Source: Rhabdophis nuchalis (Eukaryota > Chordata > Lepidosauria > Squamata > Natricidae). Taken from it: a DNA stretch of 64,000 nt. Positions 11,570 to 23,234 of this stretch are shown here, piece after piece. The stretch is taken from NCBI GenBank assembly GCA_039707465.1, contig CM077644.1:94903375-94967374 (forward strand), in the 5' to 3' direction. Position numbers and translations under genes: made by a program. Within the stretch, counting starts at the first letter, position 1, and each line of letters opens with the position of its first letter. The notes beneath the pieces are model-generated. The model saw nothing but the letters and a program-made list of their open reading frames with translations, did not search any database and was not told the DNA's origin.

Positions 11570-13860
11570 ATAATCTAGCCCATTACTATTCACACTCAAC
11601 AAAAATATTGGATATTTGTTGTCTTGCCACCCCGTTTCCCAGCTTCCCATCTTTTCATCATTGTCTCCCACACCCCCCTCTCTCTCCATTCTTCCAATTT
11701 AAAATCTTTTAAAGAAAGATTTTTGCTTTGTTTTATTATCGGGGGCTTCACACACACACACACACCCAATTCCTCTCTGCAGATGTAGCAGGATCTCCTG
11801 CTGCTTGAACTGACACTTCTGAAGGTAGCAGCCTTGGAGGGACCCAATGAGGGCTGTTGCTTCCAGAAGTGTCAATTTGGTTCAGGCCGGGATAGTGTCA
11901 CAGCTGCAAAAGAAGAAAAGAGGCATTTGGGAAAAAAAGAGGAAAAAAACAGTTGTTATACGATCAGACAGAAAGGAAGACTTTCGAAGCATGGGTGAGG
12001 AGATGACAAAAGATGATCCAGCAAACAGGAGGAAAAGGTGACGAAAGAGGTGAAAAGGAATAGCAGGCCACAGTGCAAAGAAAGATGCCATAAATTATCA
12101 GTAGGATAAAATCTTCAGTGAAATTTATGATAAATCAAGAAACATAGCAATCAGCTCTAATTACATTTGCCCCCCTTAAGATGCATCATAATAAAGACTT
12201 AGGCTTCAACTTAGTTAAGGTTCAGGAAATGCACGCATGTGCCATCACAAAATATGTGATTTGAATATCGTCTGAGCTGCAGATATTATGCACTCTTATG
12301 CTGATGGGAACGAAATCCATGAGGTTTTAATATTATGGTTGGTCGCACAGTCAGCTGGAAGTTTGGACTGGGTTTGGTGTTTTTATTCACCTATTGAGCC
12401 CTTCCCAAGGAACTGGGATAGATAGATATTGTTTACACAGGATAACTAATTAACTAACACAGGATATAAGCTGTTCCAAGTAAAGTAGCCTTTTGCACTT
12501 GAAATAATAATTATTCGTACTATTATTATTCAATCAGGCCATAGTTGAACTCTCTGGAAAGTTACTATCTGTGCTTATTGTGAGACCTATATAGTCCTCC
12601 AATTAATATGACATGCACCATATCATGCCTTATACTTTGTCATTAATAACTCCATTTCTTTGGAACCACTTAAACAGTAGAACAGTAGAAAACTCTATTT
12701 TGTCTTGTTTAGTGAATTTGCAAACATCAGTAGCTATAAGCCACACGCCTTTTTGTGTGTGTGCCAGAACTCAGAGAAAATGTATTGCTTGAAATGCATC
12801 CAGGGGTCTTACACGTACAGTGTTAAAAGCAATATAGAACTGACTTCAACCTGTACAAAACCCGCTCTCTACAACCAAACCCCATCCTACAACAGAAGAA
12901 TACAGCTTAAAGATTTGCACCAGAAGCTTCAGAAACTGACTGTACTCAACCAATGAAATAAAAAAGTCAGATTGGTATTAAGAAATGATTTCCTACACGA
13001 TAAGCTGGGAGAAGAAAATAACAGAAAGAAACCTATCTTTTCTTAAAGCTCTCATCAATTCCAGGCAAAAAGCCAGAGAGAGAGAAAGGGGGGAGGGGGG
13101 AGGAGAGAGAGAGAAAGAGAGGAGGGGGGAAGAAGAGAAAGAGAAAGAGGAGGAGGGAGGGAGGGAGGGAGGGAGGGAGGGAGGGAGGGAGGAAGAGAGA
13201 CTTGTACAATTCACCCCCCACCCATTTCACAAACTTTGACTAGCTTCAAACAGAAAATGCAACATTGGCATACCCAATATCAGATGTTTAAATTATCAAA
13301 TATTCCTTACTACTGACCACTGTTAATAAAAGAATACATTCTCCTTTTACATTTTCTCTGAGCCAAGTCTCTGCCATCGCTGCATATGTTGACATACTTG
13401 TAATGCAGGATCTATCATTTACCTAATCATTTAGGGCAGCAAATGGTCTGCTGTGTTAAGGGTATTTTGTGAATATCCCTGTTTCTCTGTCACCTGGTTT
13501 TACCACTACTACAAATGTTTACTTGCCCATTTAAACAGTGTTGAAAGCTCAACTGCTGTGCGAATGGAGCAACAAAGACTAGTAGGAAATGATACCAATG
13601 AAACAACATCACAATGTCCAACTTACAATGATATAATCAAGGTTTTTTCATTTAAAACTAAATATTCACATTATTTTAATAGAAGGCTTTTGTTCCCATT
13701 AAATATTATGTAGTTATCTGTAATGTTATATATATATCTGTTTATTTGCTTGTTTATTTCCTTTATTTTTAAATCCCCAAGCTCTAAACCAACTCCTGAT
13801 AATCAATTCTAAAATAAGAATTATACACCAATATCTTGAATGATATCCACCATGAGATCT
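11570..13860. other. intergenic with simple repeats
   Basis: Contains (CA)n near 11752-11766 and a strongly purine-biased GGGAGAGA/(GGGA)n tract at about 13075-13200, which could adopt triplex or G-rich structures. The rest is unassigned. I see no gene. Confidence 0.4.
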
Positions 13861-13871
13861 AACCATTAAAG

Positions 13872-14211
13872 CAGGGGTGAAGTCCACTTACCTTTGCTAC
13901 CAGTTCAGTAGCAATGTGAGCGCACATGTGCATGACCACCTCTGTGCATGCACAGGACCATCTCCACGCATGCACAGAGCATAAAAATGATGTCTGGGCA
14001 GATGGGTGGAGTCTGCTACTGAGTGTGCCTGCAAAGGTAAGCGAACAGAGGGCGGGAATCTGCTGTGCCACGCAATTAGATAGAAAGCAGGAAATCGTGA
14101 TAGTGGGAAAAACCGATTCACCTGAACCAGTAGCATTTTTTTTTACTACTGGATCAGCTGAATAGCTGGCATCTTTACTACTTGTTCTGGCGTTTCAGCA
14201 TTTCACCCCTG
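13872..14211. mobile_element. hAT MITE
   Basis: 340 bp from CAGGGGTGAAGTCCAC to CATTTCACCCCTG, flanked by CATTAAAG at 13864-13871 and 14212-14219 (perfect 8-bp TSD). The interior has repeated GTGCATGCACAG blocks. Confidence 0.85.
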
Positions 14212-14499
14212 CATTAAAGCCTGTACCAAAAATCTCAGTTTTTACCACATTCCTAAATATCCAGAAAGAAGGCAGCATATAGCTCTCTGAGAGGAAGTGG
14301 ATCCTCCTCTCAAATCTCCCAGTGCAGGAAATGCCCATCAGGACATACAAACTAAATGCAAAATTGGAATAAGACCAATTGATGCCCTAAGTGCAGCCTG
14401 ATGCTGTCCCTTGACCCTTCCATTGCTTAATTGACAGGACATCAAGACTCAGTTAAGTGCTGAAAACTAAAACTGAATGTGTCGATGAAAGAGTTAACT

Positions 14500-14586
14500 C
14501 AGGGGGTCTCCAAACTTGACAACTTTAAGCCCTGTGTACTTCCACAACTCCACAAATCTTAATGTTGCCAAGTATGGAGACCCCTG
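14500..14586. mobile_element. palindromic hAT MITE, short
   Basis: 87 bp with ends CAGGGGGTCTCCAAAC and GGAGACCCCTG. The flanks AGTTAACT and AGTTAAGG share six bases. Confidence 0.65.
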
Positions 14587-14984
14587 AGTTAAGGCAATGA
14601 TAGCTAAGGGGAATAAATTCTGTGGTGCCCTCTTTTCCTTGGTGCCCTAAGTCGATACTTATTTTGATTAACCCATGATTAGTCTAAGGCTGCTTCTGCT
14701 CCAACCAACCATGGATAGGTTGAAGCAGATCACCCTGAACATCCCCTAGCACCAAACCATATACGGTCAAAACCAGTACTTTAACTTATATCTGGAAGTC
14801 TACACCCATTGATGCATAGTAGTGGAGTCACATGAAGATAGAGGCTCTTACCCACCAACAGGTTGTGACTGCATTTTTGCACCACCTATGGTTTCTATCA
14901 AAGTATCTTCAAAAATATAGTCCCATATAAAGCATATCGCAGTGTTATATAAAGGAGGTGATAAGGACAGGAATGGACCAACTA

Positions 14985-15740
14985 CGATTGGTCTACTAGT
15001 CATAGCACTGGGAATTAGCCAATGTGCCACAGCCAATTTGCTACGGCAAACTCACTGCAGCCAACTCCCCATGGCCAACTTGCAGCGGGAGAGCTCACCA
15101 TGGCCAACTCGCTGCAAGACAACTCATTGTGGAACAATTTAACAATTCTATTTACCATATTTTTCGGAGTATAAGACGCACCAAGATTTTGAAGAGGCAA
15201 ATTTAAAAAAAAAGTTTTTGCACTCTGCAGACCTCCCAAAAATGGCCCGTTTTTATGAAAACGAGCCCATTTTTTTTTTAAATAGCATAAATAGCCTTTA
15301 AGGAGGCTTGCAGAGTGGTCCTGGAGGCTGGGGAGGGGGCAAAATTGAGCAAAACCCGGCCCATTTTTCACTCATTTCTGCCCTCCCTAGCCCCTAGGGG
15401 GACTCTGGAAGCCTAAAGGCTATGCACAGCCATTTTGGTGAAGGGGTTGTATTCAGTGTATAAGACGCACCCAGATTTTCAGCCTCTTTTCTGAGGGAAA
15501 AAGGTGCGTCTTATACTCCGGAAAATACAGTAATTATTTGAAATGAATAAAAATTATTTTAAGTTTTGCCATTCACATTTCATTCTGTCCCTCCTTTTGC
15601 ATCCTTTCTTTAAGGATTCTATTCCACCATTTCATTGATATTAGTGTAATTTTTGTCCTGCAGTGAATTGTCCTTTGGCAAGATGGCTGTGGCAAGTTGG
15701 CCATGGTGAGTTGGATGTGACAGGTTGGCCATGCAAATTG
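14985..15740. repeat. outer repeat with inverted GGCCAA-rich ends around a MITE
   Basis: The left part (14985-15140) and right part (15655-15740) both contain short GGCCA-CTTG motifs (CCATGGCCAACTTG on the left, GTTGGCCATGGTGAG on the right) in inverted orientation, suggesting an element interrupted by the MITE at 15155-15530. I do not recognise the family. Confidence 0.35.
15155..15530. mobile_element. Tc1/mariner-type MITE
   Basis: Ends CCATATTTTTCGGAGTATAA and, inverted, TTATACTCCGGAAAATACAG. TA lies on both sides (15153-15154 and 15531-15532). GACGCACC and GGTGCGTC are just inside each end, giving terminal inverted repeats of about 28 bp with mismatches. Confidence 0.8.
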
Positions 15741-16770
15741 TCATAGACCACATAGTGCTCACTTGTATACGTCAAACAATAGGCCCTTTGTAAAAAGAAA
15801 AAGTTTCCTGAATATTTAATAATATTCTTCCTTTAACTCTAAAGCCCGCATCTCTAATATTTTGAAATGTAGGTAGTTCATTGAAAGAAACAACTTTAGT
15901 TGTTCTGATAGATATGCAAGCAAATAATGCTAATTAATGCACTACAGTGTTAAAAGGGTATAATTTTAAACTTTGAGGATATTTATTTTAAACACTTTGA
16001 CATTTGTATCTGATTATAGCATATTCAAATCAGTTCTACTTCCTGCAATTATGTGCAGGACCAGAGTGTAAAAGAGTAACTTTACATCAAATTGTAAGCG
16101 TCTAACCTCTTTTTAAAAATTATTTTTAACCCTTCTTTCTAATCATTGTCTACATTCCTGCAAATGAAAAGCATATTAAAAGGTGCTGGGAGTATATATA
16201 ATTTGCTTTTAACTATGGAAAATTATGGTATCTAGCCTCCTAGTCTTTCTTTTAATAGATATAATAGGGAGTAGTTCAAAGAGCAATAAGTAAGGTGGAA
16301 GTATTTTACACTAAATGCCTGGTCAAGTTAAGGTACATTAAACTTGCTGAATGTGCTGGTTCAGAATGGGAGTTATGAGCAACATCACAACCTGTTATTC
16401 ACATGCTGAGAAGAGTGGAGTGGGCAGAGGAGAGGAGAGGAAAAATAGCAAATGCTTCTTTCAGGAGAATGAACCACAAAAGGTATTGTGCTAAATTAGT
16501 ACGTGAAGCTACAGGAGCAACAAGGAAATAACTCTTCTTAGCATTACCATAGCCCTTTCATTGCAGCAGAAAATTATACAAATATAAAAAGAAAGAGGGA
16601 AGACCTGGAAAGAAAAGAGAAGGCTGTTTTTTCTTCAGTGTTCCTTATTTTTCTTTTAAATCACAGTTGTACCTCTTAATTTTTTAAAATATTAATACAG
16701 TTGCCTCACAGTGGTGGTTTTGTGAGGAAAATAGGAGGCTCAGGTATGTTCGCTGCCCTGAGTTAGATGA
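15540..16770. other. intergenic, nothing recognised
   Basis: AT-rich sequence without supportable genes. Only the outer-repeat piece near 15655-15740 stands out. Confidence 0.35.
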
Positions 16771-16822
16771 TAGGTAGGCAGGCAGGCAGGCAGGCAGGCA
16801 GACAGACAGACAGACAGACACA
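16770..16822. repeat. (GGCA)n(GACA)n microsatellite
   Basis: A compound tetranucleotide run, GGCA repeats changing to GACA repeats. Confidence 0.9.
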
Positions 16823-16859
16823 TATATAGCATAGGCAAGGTGTTCACCTATAGCTCACA

Positions 16860-17010
16860 TGTCTTCATGCAGGCAAGCCACCCCTTGCCTTTTTTGGTTG
16901 TCTTTGGAGTTGCCGGCCATCAGGGTTGAGTACAAGTGCCCCCTCGCAATGGATTCCACATCAGCTCTGACCATTTGTTTGTACCACTGCAGCCTGGCTT
17001 CCCTCATTTT
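16860..17010 (-). mobile_element. RTE/R4-like LINE C-terminal fragment
   Basis: The minus strand reads [17 protein letters not shown], resembling the C-terminal block (K-RE-RLRWYGH-) that follows the reverse transcriptase in RTE or R4-like LINEs. It is only about 50 residues and degenerate. It abuts a CR1 piece in the opposite orientation. Confidence 0.45.
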
Positions 17011-17012
17011 TG

Positions 17013-17475
17013 ATGTGGAGACTCTAGAAAGAGTGCAGAGAAGAGCAACAAAAATGATTAAGGGACTAGAGACTAAAACATATGAAGAACGGTTGCAGGA
17101 ACTGGGTATGTCTAGTTTAATAAAAAGGACTAGGGGAGACATGATAGCAAGTCTTCCGATATCTCAGGGGTTGCCATAAAGAAGAGGGAGTCAAACTATT
17201 CTCCAAGGCACCTGAGGGTAGAACAAGAAGCAATGGGTGGAAACTAATCAAGGAGAGAAGCAACTTAGAACTGAGGAGAAATTTCCTGGCAGTTAGAACA
17301 ATTAATCAGTGGAACAGCTTACCTCCAGAAGTTGTGAATGCTCCAACACTGCAAGTCTTTAAGACGATGTTGGATAGCCATTTGTCTGAAACGGTATAGG
17401 GCTTCCTGCCTTGGCAGGGAGTTGAACTAGATGACCTCCAAGGTCCCTTCCAACTCTGCTTTTGTATTGTATTGT
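17013..17475 (+). mobile_element. CR1 LINE 3' fragment
   Basis: Plus-strand equivalent of 5860-6430: [14 protein letters not shown], then a frameshift near the GDMIA block, then the CR1 3' end with GATGACCTCCAAGGTCCC and an ATTGT tail at 17460-17475. Not a host gene. Confidence 0.8.
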
Positions 17476-17479
17476 CTGG

Positions 17480-17785
17480 ATTTGGGGCAACTGTGAAGGT
17501 CTTTTGGACAGCTGTTCTTTGCTTTCCTTTCTGGGTCTCAGCCAGTTTTCCAAAGGAAAGGAAACTCTGTGCTAGTGGCTGCAATGAAAGCTCCTCTAGG
17601 CACGGGCAAAGTGTATCCCTTCCTTGTTTGATTACTGTCAAGAAGCAAGGGGAAGAGTGATGCCCCCTGGAGCCCCTTAATCTAACCCCTTGAAGCCCCA
17701 TGAAGGCCCCCCTGCCAACACACCCAGCTGAGACACCACATAGTGGGTTGTGTCAATCTAACCACTGGGCTTCCAGCCACCCAAC
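17480..17785. other. intergenic, nothing recognised
   Basis: About 300 bp of unassigned sequence between a CR1 tail and a Tigger-like MITE. Confidence 0.35.
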
Positions 17786-17791
17786 TGAGTA

Positions 17792-18566
17792 CAGGTAATC
17801 CTCAACGTATGGCACAATTCAGCCCAGAATTTCTGTTCCTAAGTGAAGCAGTTATTAATTGAGTCTTGCCCCATTTTATGACTTTTCATGACTTTTCTTG
17901 TTAACTGAATTAACTGCAGTTGTTAAGTTAATCATGTGGTTGTTAGACAATCAGGCTTCCCCTTTGACTTGAAGGGGATCATGTGTCCTTGGGACACTTC
18001 TGCAACCATCATAAATATGAACCATTTGCCAAGGTCCTGGTTACTTGAGAGACTGCCTCCTACCACATTCCTCCCTCCGACCTGTCCGCTCCCACAGAGT
18101 TGGCCTTCTCAGGGTGCCGTCAGCCGGTCAATGCCGACTGGCGGCCCCCAGGGGAAGAGCCTTCTCTGTGGCGGGTCCGACACTCTGGAACGACCTTCCC
18201 CCCGATATCCGCACCATCACGGACCTACGCCTCTTCCGTTGGATGGTAAAAGCTCATTTCTTTCATCTAGCCGGCCTGACATAGATTAGGGAATATTTTA
18301 ATTCGTTATTTATGGGTTTTAATTATTTATTTAAATTTTAGCACAGCTCTACTGGTTTAATTGTTTTTTTATATTTTGTATATTGTGGGGTTTTATCTTT
18401 CTGTGCACCGCCCTGAGTCCCTTTTTTTGGTGAAAAGGGCGGTATATAAATTGAAATAAAGTAAAGTAAAAGTAAAAAGCATCCAAATTTTGATCAGGAG
18501 ACCATGGGGATGCTGCAGTGGTTATGTGGAAAAAATGTTTGTAAGTCACTTTCTTAGTCCCATTGT
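17792..18566. mobile_element. Tigger-like MITE interrupted by an L2 tail
   Basis: Starts TA-CAGGTAATCCTCAACGTATG, then AATTTCTGTTCCTAAGTG, CAGTTGTTAAGTTAATCA and CATAAATATGAACCA. The second half resumes after the L2 at about 18479 with ATCCAAATTTTGATCAGGAG and ACCATGGGGATGCTGCAG and ends near 18566. The L2 (18030-18478) is therefore the younger insertion. Confidence 0.7.
18030..18478 (+). mobile_element. L2 LINE 3' end
   Basis: Encodes the last ~80 residues of the L2 protein (LPHSSLRPVRSHRVGLL, then FSVAGPTLWNDLPPDIRT) and the 3' UTR with CACCGCCCTGAGTCCC, ending in an AAAGTA-rich tail. Confidence 0.85.
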
Positions 18567-18599
18567 AAGAGATTGGATTGTCTTTGTCCTGAATGGTAC

Positions 18600-18675
18600 A
18601 AAATCTCCTACTTGAGGGGGTTTGGACTAGAAGACCTCCAAGGTCCCTTCCAACCCTATGATTCTGTGATTATAT
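18600..18675 (+). mobile_element. CR1 3' tail fragment
   Basis: GGACTAGAAGACCTCCAAGG and CCCTTCCAACCCTATGATTC are the terminal ~70 bp of CR1, followed by a short TGTGATTATA tail. Confidence 0.7.
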
Positions 18676-18792
18676 GAGATAGTTAAGATGGAGTTGGGGA
18701 GAAAGTGAGTGATTTCAGCCTTCTTTTTGGAGTTGTGAGTACCCCAACTCTGGAAGTTTCCTCGACAACTATTAGTCTGGAATAACATAAGG

Positions 18793-19135
18793 CAGTGATG
18801 ATGAACTTTTTCGGCACCGAGTGCCAAAAAAACGCTCATCTGGGCCGAAACCCAGAAAAGCAGCTGCCCAGGGGGCATGCGCACGCTGCAAAATAAACTT
18901 CTGGTTTCCAATGCGCGTCTCTGTGCCAGCCAGCTAGTCTTCTGGTTACTGATCAGCTGGCCGGCGCACATCCTCATGCTGGAAAACAGAAGACCATCTC
19001 TTCCAGTTTCCAGCACTGCCACACGCATGAAGGCTAGCTGATTGTTGCGTGTGCATGCGTGCCAGAAACCCCAGAAGAGGATCGGGCAACACCGGGTGTG
19101 CCAAGCGACATGGTTCTGCGTGCCACTTTGGGATC
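18793..19135. mobile_element. hAT-like nonautonomous element
   Basis: Left end CAGTGATGATGAACTTTTTC, with GGCACCGAGTGCC inside, a recognisable hAT terminus. The right end is decayed (GTGCCACTTTGGGATCC). The same family seems to end at 62261. Confidence 0.55.
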
Positions 19136-19139
19136 CTAG

Positions 19140-20088
19140 ACAACCTAGGATTCTATGGTTCTATCAGATGACAAAGAATCCCCCAGTGGTTGAATCCACA
19201 CAACCCATTTAGCCAAGTCACAGAAAGGTAGCCGCAGCCTCAATGCAACATGCTCAAATAAATGGCTGCCAACAGGAGGGTGGTGACTCACCCCCAGCTC
19301 TTCTCTGCTGGGAGCGGCAGCCATTACCAACAGCCTCAACTGACAAACAAGGGGTGTGGCCAGAAGCCGGCTAGTGGAGACAGCAGAGCCGGGAGTGATC
19401 ATGATTGATGGAAGGAACTAAGGGGCGGGGGGAGTTTGTTAGGGACATTAGAAGGCCTGCAGTTTAGTAATTGGGTGGAATAACTAATTGGGTGCTAGGG
19501 GAGGGGTTTAATATGAGGCGCCTAGGTGGGGCCAGGGGAAAAGTTCATAAGGTGGTGGGGAGCACAGAGTTTTAGCTACAACAATTTTTTCCATTGTAAT
19601 CACAGTGGGTGGTCAGTGAGTGTTAGGAGTATAATCCTAGTGTTGGGTAGGCAATATATTTTTTTACAATGACAATAAAGATTATTATTATATATAAGCC
19701 ATGATGACAAATGGTCTTTGTTACTTTAAATGTTTGAATGTAATTAACTCAGCAATAAGATGAAGCCAGGAGAGCTCTCTCTCTGCTCGCTGTGACTGAC
19801 TTATTGACTGACTGAACAAGGAAGAATTGTGGATTGCAACTGTAAGCAATTTTTTTTTGAGTTAAGGACTGTATTTGATTCAATACCTACTATCACTGCT
19901 TGTGACGCAGTAGTTTCTTTTACATCACAAGTAAAGTTACTTGTTTTTACTATCAGTGTCTGAGACTCTATCCGTGTGTCTACTAGCAACGTTTCTCTAG
20001 CTGCACATTCCGTTGCACAACTTTCTGTCTCCTAAAGGAGGTATCCCCAACAAAGATGTCCGGACTTGTGTGTCTACTAGCAACGTTT
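19140..20088. other. intergenic with short direct repeat
   Basis: Mostly unassigned. At its right end a block of about 100 bp starting TGTCTACTAGCAACG (about 19976) is repeated from about 20070. The hAT at 20097 landed inside the second copy, and the remainder continues at 20940-20990 (CTTTCTGTCTCCTAAAGGAG). ACAATAAAG near 19672 looks like a LINE tail. Confidence 0.5.
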
Positions 20089-20096
20089 CTCTAGCT

Positions 20097-20931
20097 TAAG
20101 GTGACCAGATTTCAAGTTTACTAAAGCGGGACACCATCAACGGAGTGGGGGTGGGGGTGGCCTTTTCTGGCTCCGCAGCCGCCGCAGAGGCCGCCTCGAC
20201 GCATGCTTCCCTCGCTGGTCAGAGGGCGTCCGGTGGGGGGGTACGCAGGCCTACCCCCTCCCTCCCAACCCCCGAGCAGGGCACCTGCAGGTGTAGGCAT
20301 CTGGTGAGGGGTGTGCAGGCCGATCCCCTCCCTCCCTCCCCCCCCTGAGTGGGGCACCTGCAGGTGTAGGTGTCTGGTGGGGCGGCAGAGCGAGGCCGGG
20401 CAGCCATGGGCGCTCTGCATGCGCTCAGAGGTGCGGGGCGCGGCCAGGAAGTGGCAGCCGGAGCGGGCTGGTGGGCAGGCGGAAAGGGAGGGCCGGCAAG
20501 GGAGGAGCCAGGCAGGCAGCAGGTGGCGGAAGAGGAGGAGAGCTCATCCCGGGTGCCCATGGCGGGACGGGCGGGCGGCGGTGGGGCTTCCGGCCGGCCG
20601 CTCTCAGCACATCACGGCAGCGGCAGTGCAAAGTTCAGGGCCGCGCGGGCTCCAGCTGGAGCCCCGCCACGCACAGCTCTCCTCCTTTTCCGCCACCTGC
20701 TGCCTGCCTGGCTCCTCCCTCGCTGGCCCTCCCCTTCCGCCTGCCCGCCAGCCTGCTCTGCCCGCTGCTTCCTGGCCGTACTTCTGAGCACGTGCAGAGC
20801 GCTTGCTGCCCGCCTGCCCCCCGCCGCCGCCCCAGCCAAAAATCAGGACATTTTTAAGAGGACGCGGGACAGGGGACAAATTCTTGAAATGCGGGACTGT
20901 CCTGCCAAAAGCGGGACGTCTGGTCACCTTA
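20097..20931. mobile_element. GC-rich foldback hAT element
   Basis: 835 bp beginning TAAGGTGACCAG and ending CTGGTCACCTTA, flanked by CTCTAGCT at 20089-20096 and 20932-20939 (perfect 8-bp TSD). The interior is far more GC-rich than its surroundings. It contains a direct duplication (about 20215-20300 and 20300-20390) and two inverted arms of about 130 bp (about 20405-20545 and 20680-20805, GCCACCTGCTGCCTGCC and inverse). The long open frames here are a by-product of high GC and I do not call them genes. Confidence 0.8.
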
Positions 20932-21319
20932 CTCTAGCTGTACATTCCACTGGGCAACTTTCTGTCTCCTAAAGGAGATATCCCCAATAGTGAGTACTGA
21001 TTACATAAACAAGAATTAGATCCAGCATTGGTGTCCTGTTTTTATTTCCAGGAACCTGACACCATCTTCATTTAGTTTCCTTTGTATTACCTTTTTTAAA
21101 AACCTTTTTATTTAATGGTAACCCACCCAAAGTCGTCGTATCAATGAGATGGCCAGCATCAAAATTTAATAAATAAAATTGGTTCATATGAGCTGCGAGG
21201 GGTGGGCTTGTTTGGGGGTTTCTAATGGGGTGCAAACTCCTTTTGTGGCAATTTGAGATCTGTTCATGAACAAAATCAAGCAGAATGGGGATATCATAGA
21301 TCAGGAATACGAATAACAA

Positions 21320-21725
21320 ATTATGAGTGGTCAGTAATTAGTGAAGAATTGATAACTGGCCATTACTTAAAGAAGGAACAATGGCTAGTCCTTAATATAT
21401 CAATGAAGAAACTATAACTGATCATTAATTAAGACATTATGAGTGGTCATTAATTAATGTGGTAAATACAATTAGTCATTGATTAATTAATGAAGTAATT
21501 ATGACTGGTAACTAATTAATGAAGAAAGTAGTACATGTGATTAATTAATTAAGTAATGAATGGTTGTTAATTATTGAATTACCTACAACTGGTCATTGAT
21601 TAATTAATGAAGTAATTATGAGTGGTCATCAATTAATGAATAAACTACAACCGATCACTAATTAATGAAGAAACTAGGAGTGGTCATTAATTAATTTAGA
21701 AATTATAACTGTTAATTAATTAAGA
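21320..21725. repeat. degenerate AT-rich minisatellite with TAATTA cores
   Basis: About a dozen imperfect units of roughly 33-40 bp built from GTGGTCATTAATTAATGAAG and related sequences. Units have drifted to different lengths. Confidence 0.7.
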
Positions 21726-22225
21726 CAGGACTCCGCTCATTCTCCTTCATTGGTACAGGAGGCCCAGACATCCTATCCAGAAGAAGACAGGGACTAATCA
21801 TCTGGCTACGAATCTCAGGTCCTCATCTTGGCCCAACTCAAGTTTGGATCCAGCCCATCCCCACCCTCCATTCATATGCCCATCAGCTAGTCTGCATGGA
21901 GCACTTACTGAGCGAGGGGCACAATCAGCAGGGCACCCCGAGGGCCATGGCAGGAAAGGAGAAGGGTCCCCTTAATCTGAAGAAGTGGGCCTCAGTCAAA
22001 CTGTGTATCACTAACTATGAAATTGCTCACAGCGAGCAGCTGGACCCAGCCTGGGGCAGGGGACACAGGCAGAAGCTCAAATACAGAAAGGGACTTTGAG
22101 GTGTGCTCAGTGGGATGGCTGGCAACTGAAATTAAGGGGGGGTCGGGAGTAACCAAGTATCATGATTTGTCTTGCAACATTTATTAAGAATAAATTATGA
22201 ATCAAATGGAGACAGGTCCAAGTAG
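21726..22225. other. unassigned, moderately GC-rich sequence
   Basis: Less AT-rich than its neighbours. A short open stretch at 21896-22099 (MEHLLSEG... to stop) has no family resemblance that I can name and no clear splice sites. I leave it uncalled. Confidence 0.3.
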
Positions 22226-22229
22226 ACTT

Positions 22230-22440
22230 CTTCTACCCTACTTCTGACTTTTAAATTTAAAATTAATTTGGTATGGTTTTAAAATGGGTTTTTAGCACGG
22301 GTCTAATAATTTAATATATTTTAATCGATTTTGTATTTTGTATTTTGTGGTTTTAATAATGCCTGTGCGCCGCCCTGGGTCCTAATAAGGAGAAGGGCGG
22401 GGTATAAATTTAATAAAATAAATAAATAAATAAATTCTGT
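22230..22440 (+). mobile_element. L2 LINE 3' UTR fragment
   Basis: TTTTTAGCACGGGTCTAATA, then GCGCCGCCCTGGGTCC with its downstream hairpin partner, then an AATAAATAAATAAA tail. Confidence 0.75.
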
Positions 22441-22631
22441 GCGCTGGTCGCGTCATTGCAAAGCTGGGTGCAGTGCCAGGTGTTGGGGCCGGGTGGCAAA
22501 GAAGACCTCACGGATTACTGTGTGTTCTGAGGATCTCCTGGATGCTCATAGTCAGTTTCTTTTTTTATTTTCATTATTCCATTGGGGAAAATCAGCTGCC
22601 TGCAGCCAGCTGGAGTTGGGGAGACTCTAAA

Positions 22632-22700
22632 TCGGTGTTTCTCCAACTTAGTGACTTTGAGATGTGGGGACTTCAACTCCCAGAATTCCCAACCAGCTTG
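22632..22700. mobile_element. hAT MITE fragment
   Basis: CGGTGTTTCTCCAACTTAG and GACTTCAACTCCCAGAATTC are the left end of the CAGTGTTTCTCAACC MITE family. No right end was found. Confidence 0.5.
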
Positions 22701-23157
22701 CCCAGATTACTTTGGTTCGAATTCATGCTTGTGGGGACTCTACCTTTGTTGGTTAATGCAGTGCAGCATCCAGTGGTTCTGGCTCATTCAGCAATCGTCC
22801 AGTGAAATGGCCTAGATCCCACTTCAGTCAATGACTTCAGATCATGCAACAGGGAATGTTGGTCTGCGTGGGGGCCAAAAGGGCTTCTGTCCAGCCTCCT
22901 TGTGGTCTTAGCAAAGACCCGTTGTGCCTTTGGAGCCAGCCTCTCTTCTGTCTTCATCATCCACGGCTCTCTTTTTTCTTCTCTTCCGTCGCGTCCAATT
23001 CTCAGAGACTGTCTGAAGAAATCTGTGCATGTTTCTTGGCAAGTTTTTTGAGAAGTGATTTGCCATTGCCTCCTTCCTAGGGCTGAGAAAAAAAAGTTTG
23101 GACTAAAATCACTGAGTTGCCAGAGGGAGAAAGAAAGGAGAAAGACGAAGAGACAAA

Positions 23158-23232
23158 TAAAGGAAGGAAGGAAGGAAGGAAGGAAGGAAGGAAGGAAGGA
23201 AGGAAGGAAGGAAGGAAGGAAGGAAGGAAGGC
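23158..23232. repeat. (GGAA)n microsatellite
   Basis: About 18 uninterrupted GGAA units, immediately left of the satellite locus. Confidence 0.95.
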
Positions 23233-23234
23233 TT

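Noticed and set aside
12985..13239. Arg/Glu/Gly-rich open frames on both strands
   Set aside because: Translation of a purine-rich simple repeat.
20311..20972. Several long overlapping frames on both strands (up to 200 residues)
   Set aside because: All fall inside the GC-rich foldback hAT. High GC removes stop codons by chance, and the residues are Ala/Gly/Pro/Arg low complexity.
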